Below are positions 8,020 through 13,905 of a stretch of 15,258 nt of DNA, in pieces. Both the position numbers and the translations under genes were made by a program. The stretch is from Stenotrophomonas maltophilia (GTDB lineage: Bacteria; Pseudomonadota; Gammaproteobacteria; Xanthomonadales; Xanthomonadaceae), in NCBI GenBank assembly GCA_002387845.1, contig DGLB01000047.1, positions 45,095 through 60,352 on the forward strand, in the 5' to 3' direction. Below the pieces are notes generated by a model. That model ran no database searches. It had not been told where the DNA came from and worked only from the letters and a program-made list of their open reading frames with translations. Position 1 is the first letter of the stretch. Each line of letters opens with the position of its first letter.

Positions 8020-8913
8020 ATGGATGACTTCGTGCGCATTGTCGAGGTCGGCCCGCGTGACGGGCTGCAGAACGAGGCCCAACCCGTGGCCACCGCCGAC
8101 AAGATCGAGCTGATCCGGCAGCTGTCGCTGACCGGCCTGCGCAGCATCGAAGCGACCAGCTTCGTCAGCCCGCGCTGGGTGCCGCAGCTGGCCGATGCCG
8201 CCGAGGTGTATGCGGGCATCGAGCGTCGGCCCGGCATCGACTACCCGGTGCTGGTGCCCAACGAACAGGGCTACGACCGCGCCCGTGCGGTGGGCGTGGA
8301 GGAAGTGGCGGTATTCACCGCCGCGTCGGAGACCTTCAACCGCACCAACACCAATGCCGGCATCGACGAATCGCTGGCACGCTTCGAACCCATCCTGCAG
8401 CGCGCCCGCGCCGACGGGGTGAAGGTGCGCGGCTACGTCTCCACCGTGCTGGGCTGTCCCTACCAGGGCAAGGTAGCGGTCAGCGAGGTGGTGCGGGTGG
8501 CGCGCGCCCTGCATGACATGGGCTGTTACGAAATCTCGCTGGGCGACACCATCGGCGTCGGCACGCCGCGCAAGGCACGGGCCATGTTGAAGGCGGTGGC
8601 CAGTGAAATCCCGATGCCGGCGCTGGCCGTGCATTTCCACGACACCTACGGACAGGCGCTGGCCAACATCGACGCCTGCCTGGAGGAAGGCGTGCGGGTG
8701 GTGGATTCGGCCGTTTCCGGTGCGGGCGGCTGCCCCTACGCCAAGGGAGCCAGCGGCAACGTGGCCAGCGAGGACGTGGTGTACCTGCTGCACGGCATCG
8801 GCATGCGCACCGGCATCGACCTGCCGGCGCTGGCCGCCACCGGCCGCTGGCTGGCGGCGCGGCTCGGCCGCGAAACCGGCAGCAAGGCCGGCAAAGCACT
8901 GGCCGCCTCATGA
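8020..8913 (+). CDS. mvaB: Hydroxymethylglutaryl-CoA lyase
   Basis: Cleaves HMG-CoA to acetyl-CoA and acetoacetate, the last step of leucine catabolism. The 297-residue length is typical. The TIM-barrel DRE-TIM metallolyase features are all visible: VEVGPRDGLQNE (8-19) with catalytic Arg13 and Asp14; STVLGCPYQGKV; the metal ligands in HFHDTYGQ (His205, His207, with Asp208 next); and the signature SGAGGCPYAKGASGNVASED with catalytic Cys238. It lies 180 bases downstream of the hydratase. The spacer holds a TTGCCA hexamer (7941-7946) but no convincing -10 partner. Its stop overlaps the start of the GGDEF-EAL gene (ATGA), so the two are probably translationally coupled. The gene is also called liuE in leucine and isovalerate utilisation clusters. 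Confidence 0.96.
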   Translation: MDDFVRIVEVGPRDGLQNEAQPVATADKIELIRQLSLTGLRSIEATSFVSPRWVPQLADAAEVYAGIERRPGIDYPVLVPNEQGYDRARAVGVEEVAVFTAASETFNRTNTNAGIDESLARFEPILQRARADGVKVRGYVSTVLGCPYQGKVAVSEVVRVARALHDMGCYEISLGDTIGVGTPRKARAMLKAVASEIPMPALAVHFHDTYGQALANIDACLEEGVRVVDSAVSGAGGCPYAKGASGNVASEDVVYLLHGIGMRTGIDLPALAATGRWLAARLGRETGSKAGKALAAS

Positions 8914-11474
8914 GCCGGGGCGGTCCGCGCAGGGATGCAGCGGTCGGTGACCACCTCACCGGCCACCTGCACGCGCTGGCCGCCCTGGAACGTGCGCTCG
9001 CCCAGCCTGCGGGCGAAGACCTGCAGGCCGTGCTGCGCGACGTGCAGCAGGCGCTGCAGGAAGCCATGGACGAGCGCCAGCTGGCGCTGCGCCGCTACGC
9101 CGCGCTGTTCGACGCGGTACCCGACCCGGTCAGCATCCTCAGCGAAAGCGGCGTGGTGCTGGACCTCAACAAGGCCGGCGTGCGCGCCTATGGCCGCCCG
9201 CGCGAGGACATCGTCGGGCAGCCGATTGAAATCCTGAACCCTGACCTGCCCAGCGACCACCTCGACCCGGTCTGGGAAGCGCTGCGCCGGGGCGAAACCT
9301 ATGTCATCGAAGTCACCAACATGCGCGGCGACGGCAGCCGCTTTCCGGTGGAAGTGCATTCGGCCGGCTTCGAGCACCAGGGCGAGCACTGCATCGTGGC
9401 GGTCGCGCGCGACCTGAGCAGCCGCTGGCAGGCAGAATCGCGCTACCGCCTGCTGATGGAATCCATCGACAAGGGCGTGATCCTGTTCGACCGCAACCTG
9501 CATGTGGTCTCGGCCAACCCCGCCGCGCACCGCATTCTGGGCACCAGTGGCAGCGGTGGCAGCCTGCAGCACCTGCTGGCTCCGGAAGACTGGATCAGCG
9601 TGGACGAGCACGGCCATCCGCTCACCCGTGAACAGTGGCCGGCGGCCGAGTCGCTGCAGCGCGGACGGATCATCCGCAGCACCATCGTCGGGCTGTACCA
9701 CCGCCCGCGCGGGCGCATGATCTGGATCTCCACCACCAACGTGCCGGTGTACAGCAACGGTCGCGACACCCCGGACCACGTGTTCGGGCTGTTCAGCGAC
9801 ATCACCGAGCTCAAGCGCAACAACACCCTGTTCGACCGTGCCCAGTCGCTGGCCCACATCGGTGGCTGGGAGTGGGACCGCGGCCTGCAGCGGCTGTACC
9901 TGACCGACGAGGCCGCGCGCATCCTCGGCCAGGACCTGCCGATGCAGGACATGGCGCATCTGATGGAATGCCTGCGCACCGACGACCGGCTGCAGCTGCA
10001 GCAGGCCCTGCTGGAGGTGATCGACCGCCAGGTGCCGTTCGAACTGGAACTGCAGGGCCAGCGCAGCGACGGCCATTCGTTCTGGGTGCGGATGATCGGT
10101 GAAGCCGAAGCCGGCGACGTGGACGCCGCGCGCATCGCCGGCACGGTGCAGGACATCACCGCACGCAAGCACGCCGAGGAAACCCTGCGCATCCAGGCAC
10201 GGACCGATCCGCTGACCGGGATCATGAACCGCGACGCGGTGCTGGGCGACCTGGCCACACGCATGGCCAGCCCCACCCACAGCAAGGTGGCGGTGCTGTA
10301 CATCGACCTGGACCGGTTCAAGACGGTCAACGACATGCTCGGCCACAATGCCGGCGACGAGCTGCTGATCGACGCCACCCGGCGCATCTCCACCGCCATC
10401 GGGACCGAAGGCCTGGTGGCCCGCTTCGGCGGCGACGAATTCCTGGTGGTGTGCGACACCCGCGACCAGGCCGACCAGCCCGAGCGCCTGGCCGAAGCGA
10501 TCAGCCGCGCCTTCATTCCACCCTTCCGCTTCGGCAGCGATGAGTTCGCGGTCACCACCAGCATCGGCATCGCCCGCGCACCGCAGGATGGGTTGCGCCC
10601 ACAGGTGCTGATCCAGAATGCCGACATCGCCATGTACGACGTCAAGCGTCGCACCCGCAACGGCTGGCAGGTGTTTTCGCCGGAACTGGCGCAGCGCCAG
10701 CACGACCGCCTGCAGATCGAAAGCCGCCTGCACCGCGCGCTGGACGACGAGGAGTTCCATCTGGTCTACCAGCCACAGGTGGACCTGAAAAGCGGCCAGC
10801 TGATCGCGGCCGAGGCGCTGATCCGCTGGCGCAACTCACAGCTGGGCGAACTGCGCCCGGATGTGTTCATCGGCCACGCCGAAAGCACCGGTGACATCGT
10901 GCGGATCGGCCAGTGGGTGCTGCGCGAGGCCTGCCGGCAGGTGCGGCTGTGGCAGGACGCCGGGCTGGGGATCGTGCGGGTGGCGGTGAACGTGTCCTAC
11001 CGCCAGTTCGTCGGCGAGGACCTGGCCCGCAACGTGCGCCAGGTGCTGGAGGAGTTCGACCTGCCGGGTACCGCGCTGGAGCTGGAGTTCACCGAGCGGG
11101 TGCTGATCGAGGACGCACCGGACACCCTGCAGACCTTCGGCCGCCTGCGCGAAATGGGCGTACTACTCACCATCGACGACTTCGGCGAGGGCTACAGTGC
11201 GCTGAACTACCTGCGCCGGCTGCCGATCCACGGGCTGAAGCTGAGCCAGATGTTCGTCGAGGGCGTGCCGGGCAACCGCTCGGACGTGGCAGTGTGCGAA
11301 GCGGTGTGCGGCATTGCCCGCAGCCTGGGACTGGGACTGGTGGCCGAGGGCATTGAGTCAGAGGAGCAGCGCCACGCCCTGCACGGCATGGGCATTTCCG
11401 TGGGCCAGGGCTTCCTGTTCGCACCGGGGCTGGCCCCGGACGATTTCGCCCGCCGCCTGGCGCGGCGCAACTGA
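8910..11474 (+). CDS. Cytosolic triple-PAS GGDEF-EAL cyclic-di-GMP protein
   Basis: An 854-residue protein with no signal peptide or membrane segment. The order is: an N-terminal helical, coiled-coil-like stretch (15-65); three PAS domains (about 65-175, 178-307, 310-423; the last two end in DITELK and DITARKHAEE); a GGDEF domain (425-590); and an EAL domain (610-850). The diguanylate cyclase half looks active: TDPLTGIMNR, DLDRFKTVND and RFGGDEF (GGDEF 507-511). The RxxD inhibitory site is absent, since the four residues at that place are GTEG. The phosphodiesterase half keeps Glu635 (EAL), Asn694, Glu726, Asp756/Asp757 (DDFGEG), Lys777, Glu813 and Gln833, but the usual Asp two residues after the lysine (KxD) is Ser779. 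It overlaps HMG-CoA lyase by four bases. The PAS domains could sense a small ligand, redox state or acyl-CoA status; the signal is unknown. Confidence 0.95.
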   Translation: MSRGGPRRDAAVGDHLTGHLHALAALERALAQPAGEDLQAVLRDVQQALQEAMDERQLALRRYAALFDAVPDPVSILSESGVVLDLNKAGVRAYGRPREDIVGQPIEILNPDLPSDHLDPVWEALRRGETYVIEVTNMRGDGSRFPVEVHSAGFEHQGEHCIVAVARDLSSRWQAESRYRLLMESIDKGVILFDRNLHVVSANPAAHRILGTSGSGGSLQHLLAPEDWISVDEHGHPLTREQWPAAESLQRGRIIRSTIVGLYHRPRGRMIWISTTNVPVYSNGRDTPDHVFGLFSDITELKRNNTLFDRAQSLAHIGGWEWDRGLQRLYLTDEAARILGQDLPMQDMAHLMECLRTDDRLQLQQALLEVIDRQVPFELELQGQRSDGHSFWVRMIGEAEAGDVDAARIAGTVQDITARKHAEETLRIQARTDPLTGIMNRDAVLGDLATRMASPTHSKVAVLYIDLDRFKTVNDMLGHNAGDELLIDATRRISTAIGTEGLVARFGGDEFLVVCDTRDQADQPERLAEAISRAFIPPFRFGSDEFAVTTSIGIARAPQDGLRPQVLIQNADIAMYDVKRRTRNGWQVFSPELAQRQHDRLQIESRLHRALDDEEFHLVYQPQVDLKSGQLIAAEALIRWRNSQLGELRPDVFIGHAESTGDIVRIGQWVLREACRQVRLWQDAGLGIVRVAVNVSYRQFVGEDLARNVRQVLEEFDLPGTALELEFTERVLIEDAPDTLQTFGRLREMGVLLTIDDFGEGYSALNYLRRLPIHGLKLSQMFVEGVPGNRSDVAVCEAVCGIARSLGLGLVAEGIESEEQRHALHGMGISVGQGFLFAPGLAPDDFARRLARRN

Positions 11475-11517
11475 GCCGCAGGTGGCAGTGCACAACGGTG
11501 TGCGGCCCGGCTTCGGC

Positions 11518-11523
11518 TAGAAT
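11518..11523 (+). promoter_or_regulatory. -10 element for the HSD10-like gene
   Basis: TAGAAT (one mismatch to consensus), in the context CGGCTAGAATCGG, 30 bases before the ATG at 11554. There is no clear -35 hexamer. A start about seven bases on would give a short leader and would place the TTG at 11533 almost at the transcript end, favouring the ATG start. The dehydrogenase may thus be expressed separately from the upstream genes. Confidence 0.4.
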
Positions 11524-11553
11524 CGGCGGTTCTTGAACCTGCGGAATCACCTG

Positions 11554-12324
11554 ATGCAGCTGTCTTCTGTGCGTGCCGTCGTCACCGGTGGCGTTTCCGG
11601 CCTGGGCCTGTCCGTGGCCCGCCACCTGGTCGCCCACGGCGGCAAGGTCGCCCTGTGGGACCTGAATGACGAAAAGGGCGCGGCCGCCGTGGCCGAGCTG
11701 GGCGCGGACAACGCGTGCTACTTCAACACCAACGTCAGCGATGAAGCGGCCGTGGCCGCGCAGATCGACGCCGCCGCCGCGTTCCTGGGCGGCCTGAACG
11801 CGGTGATCAGCTGCGCCGGCATCCTCGGCGCGGGCCGCGTGCTGGGCAAGGAAGCGCCGATGCCGCTGGCCAACTTCCAGGGCACGGTGATGGTGAACCT
11901 GGTGGGCAGCTTCAACGTGGCCAAGGCCGCGGCCAACCGCATGCAGCACAACGAAGCCGGCGACGACGGCGAGCGCGGGGTGATCATCAACACCGCCAGC
12001 GTGGCCGCGTACGAGGGCCAGATCGGCCAGGCGGCGTATTCGGCCTCCAAGGGCGGCGTGGTGGCGATGACCCTGCCGATGGCACGCGAGCTGTCGCGCT
12101 TTGGCATCCGGGTGATGACCATCGCCCCGGGCATCTTCTGGACGCCGATGGTGGACGGCATGCCGCCGGCGGTGCAGGAGTCGCTGGCCGCATCGATTCC
12201 GTTCCCGCCGCGCCTGGGCAAGCCGGAGGACTTTGCCGGCCTGGTGGCCCACATCCTCGGCAACACCTATCTCAACGGTGAGACCATCCGCCTGGACGGC
12301 GCGGTGCGTCTGGCCGCCAAGTAA
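11554..12324 (+). CDS. Short-chain dehydrogenase, HSD10-like 3-hydroxyacyl-CoA dehydrogenase
   Basis: A 256-residue NAD-dependent SDR. It shows the cofactor motif TGGVSGLG (11-18), Asp36 after the second strand (NAD preference), CAG (87-89, where most SDRs have NAG; HSD10 enzymes also have CAG), Asn115, Ser149, and the YSASK catalytic pair (Tyr162, Lys166). The C-terminal pattern (PFPPRLGKPEDFAGLVAHI, then LNGETIRLDGAVRL) is strongly that of type II 3-hydroxyacyl-CoA or 2-methyl-3-hydroxybutyryl-CoA dehydrogenases. It would oxidise a 3-hydroxyacyl-CoA from fatty acid or isoleucine breakdown, fitting the two acyl-CoA enzymes upstream. The ATG at 11554 is preferred over an in-frame TTG at 11533, since MQLSSVRAVVTGG matches the family N-terminus. 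It begins 79 bases after the GGDEF-EAL gene. Confidence 0.9.
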   Translation: MQLSSVRAVVTGGVSGLGLSVARHLVAHGGKVALWDLNDEKGAAAVAELGADNACYFNTNVSDEAAVAAQIDAAAAFLGGLNAVISCAGILGAGRVLGKEAPMPLANFQGTVMVNLVGSFNVAKAAANRMQHNEAGDDGERGVIINTASVAAYEGQIGQAAYSASKGGVVAMTLPMARELSRFGIRVMTIAPGIFWTPMVDGMPPAVQESLAASIPFPPRLGKPEDFAGLVAHILGNTYLNGETIRLDGAVRLAAK

Positions 12325-12358
12325 TCCTTTACCTCCCACACAACCGACCTTCATTCCC

Positions 12359-12925
12359 ATGAAAGCCAGTGACATCAAGAAAGGCAACGTCGTCGAGTAC
12401 AACAACGGCGTCTACCAGATCCGCGACATCGAGCGCAGCTCGCCGCAGGGCCGCGGCGGCAACGTCCGCTTCCGCTTCATCATGTACAGCGTGCCGGGCG
12501 GCAACAAGCTGGATGCCAGCTTCGACGCCGACGACAACCTGCCGGAAGTGGAGCTGCTGCGCCGCCAGAGCACCTACTCGTACAAGGACGGCGACGCGTT
12601 CGTGTTCCTGGACGACGAGGACTACACCCCGTACACGCTGGACGCGGACGTGATCGGCGATGACGCCGGCTACATCACCGACGGCCTGACCGGCATCTAC
12701 GTGCAGGTGATCGACGACCAGCCGGTGGCGGTGCAGCTGCCGTCCAGCGTGGTGCTGGAAGTGATCGAGACGCCGCCGGAACTGAAGGGCGGTACCGCGA
12801 CCAAGCGCCCGAAGCCGGCCAAGCTCAACACCGGCATTGAAATCATGGTGCCGGAGTACATCGCCAACGGCGAGCGCGTGCTGGTCAACACCACCACCGG
12901 CGAATTCGCCGGCCGCGCGGACTGA
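12359..12925 (+). CDS. efpL: Elongation factor P-like protein (EfpL/YeiP family)
   Basis: A 188-residue EF-P paralogue with the three-domain layout: the KOW-like domain from MKASDIKKGNVVEY, a central OB domain containing DDEDYTPYTLDADVI, and a C-terminal OB domain ending VNTTTGEFAGRAD. The GRAD terminus and EDYTPYT segment are characteristic of YeiP rather than canonical EF-P. The tip loop that reaches the ribosomal peptidyl-transferase centre reads SSPQGRGG with Arg32, not the lysine of beta-lysylated EF-P. EfpL proteins relieve ribosome stalling at proline-rich and some other sequences. The start is 34 bases after the dehydrogenase stop. The upstream sequence is pyrimidine-rich with no Shine-Dalgarno match and no visible promoter, so the gene is probably read from the upstream transcript. 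Confidence 0.95.
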   Translation: MKASDIKKGNVVEYNNGVYQIRDIERSSPQGRGGNVRFRFIMYSVPGGNKLDASFDADDNLPEVELLRRQSTYSYKDGDAFVFLDDEDYTPYTLDADVIGDDAGYITDGLTGIYVQVIDDQPVAVQLPSSVVLEVIETPPELKGGTATKRPKPAKLNTGIEIMVPEYIANGERVLVNTTTGEFAGRAD

Positions 12926-12947
12926 TCTGACCGCCTGCAGCAAACGC

Positions 12948-13006
12948 CGATCGTTCGCCACCTGTGACGCGGACGGTCGGCCACCCGAATCGGCGATCGT
13001 TCGCCA
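12948..13006 (+). repeat. Pair of 13-base direct repeats downstream of efpL
   Basis: CGATCGTTCGCCA occurs at 12948-12960 and again at 12994-13006. The second copy with its flank forms a small hairpin (GGCGA-TCGT-TCGCC). There is no T-run, so it is not a standard terminator. The pair lies in the 145-base spacer between convergent genes, next to a REP element, and may be a remnant of a repeat insertion or duplication. Confidence 0.4.
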
Positions 13007-13010
13007 TCCC

Positions 13011-13032
13011 GTAGAGCCGGGCTTGCCCGGCT
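13011..13032 (+). repeat. SMAG-type REP element, copy 4 (single)
   Basis: Identical to the copy at 4468-4489: GTAG followed by the AGCCGGGC/GCCCGGCT hairpin. It stands alone between the convergently transcribed efpL and the lipoprotein gene. Its perfect stem could help separate or stabilise both transcripts. Confidence 0.85.
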
Positions 13033-13070
13033 GCTTTCTGCGTTATCGCCAACGGCCACGGCGTTTCCGT

Positions 13071-13793
13071 TTACGGCTTCGCCGCCACCGCCGGAGCACC
13101 GGCGAAATCACCACAGCCGTGATACTGCTTGGCACCCACGGTCAGCATCACCGTCGCACCAAACGCCTTTCCGCTCATGGTGTCCTCGCACACGGTGCGC
13201 TGGAACGTCAGCTTGATCTCGGTGCCGTCTTCGGCCTTGCCCGACCACCCGTCCTGGCCCTGCGTGGGTGCCGCGATCTCATACTTCTTTTCGCCATAGT
13301 CGGTCTCGACATGCAGGCGCGGTGCTTCTCCGTCGCTGACCTGTGCCAGCCAGCCCGGCTCGTTGCCGGTGGCGCGGAAGGCCGCCGTGGATGCGGTCGG
13401 CGTGGTCGCCGCCGGTGCCGCCTCGCCTTCGGTGCCGGAGCCGGTGCAGCTGCGGTCGGGCTCGCCGGCCAGCGTCAGGGTGCCTTCGGTGGTGCCCTTG
13501 GTCCAGAACACGTTGCCCTGGCCATCGCCGTACTTCGCGCCGGAAGCCGCGGTTTCAGAAGACATCACGAAGGTGCGCCCGCCGACCACCACGGTGGCCG
13601 AATCCTGGCCGCGATAGGTGGCCTGCACGGCGAGGTCACCGCACTGGAAGGCATAGGTGCGTTCATCGCTGGTGGCGGTGCCGGCCGGCGGCGCGACTTC
13701 GGCGGGACCGGTGTTGGCGTCCTGCGCGGCGGGCTGGCAGGCGGCCAGGCTTGCGGTGATCGCGGCGCTGAGAATCCAGGGGGAAATGCGCAT
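13071..13793 (-). CDS. Lipoprotein with MliC-type lysozyme inhibitor domain and a second conserved C-terminal domain
   Basis: A 240-residue predicted lipoprotein. The signal peptide MRISPWILSAAITASLAAC ends in a lipobox with Cys19; the residue after is Gln, favouring the outer membrane. A low-complexity Ala/Pro linker leads to an MliC-like domain (about 46-116) with YAFQCGD, AASGAKY (82-88) and FWTKG (96-100). These are the two motifs that enter the lysozyme active site in MliC/PliC proteins, and Cys51 and Cys116 probably form a disulfide. A second linker precedes a domain (138-228) with FRATGNEPGW, CEDTMSG and HGCG (Cys202, Cys227), resembling the COG3650 family. I chose the ATG at 13793 because AAGGAG (13800-13805) lies six bases upstream; the TTG at 13799 directly abuts that site. 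The likely role is protection against host or competitor lysozyme. Confidence 0.85.
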   Translation of the reverse strand: MRISPWILSAAITASLAACQPAAQDANTGPAEVAPPAGTATSDERTYAFQCGDLAVQATYRGQDSATVVVGGRTFVMSSETAASGAKYGDGQGNVFWTKGTTEGTLTLAGEPDRSCTGSGTEGEAAPAATTPTASTAAFRATGNEPGWLAQVSDGEAPRLHVETDYGEKKYEIAAPTQGQDGWSGKAEDGTEIKLTFQRTVCEDTMSGKAFGATVMLTVGAKQYHGCGDFAGAPAVAAKP

Positions 13794-13905
13794 GTTCAAC
13801 TCCTTGCCGATCGGTTACGTCAGCCGGTCATCCTAGTGCGGAGCCTGTGAAGCGTGGATTAGCACCCTGTGGGGGCACGCCCTGCGTGTCCTTGGGGTGC
13901 CCAAA

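Noticed and set aside
8736..10760. A 674-codon minus-strand open frame
   Set aside because: Antisense shadow of HMG-CoA lyase and the GGDEF-EAL gene; composition is typical of a high-GC mirror frame, and the plus strand carries clear motifs.
11167..12405. A 412-codon minus-strand open frame
   Set aside because: Covers the end of the GGDEF-EAL gene and all of the SDR on the opposite strand. The SDR motifs are decisive for the plus strand.
13872..13902. GGGCAC/GTGCCC inverted arms upstream of the lipoprotein gene as a terminator for the DUF4105 gene
   Set aside because: Only six base pairs with a long loop and no T-run on the minus strand; too weak to annotate as a terminator.
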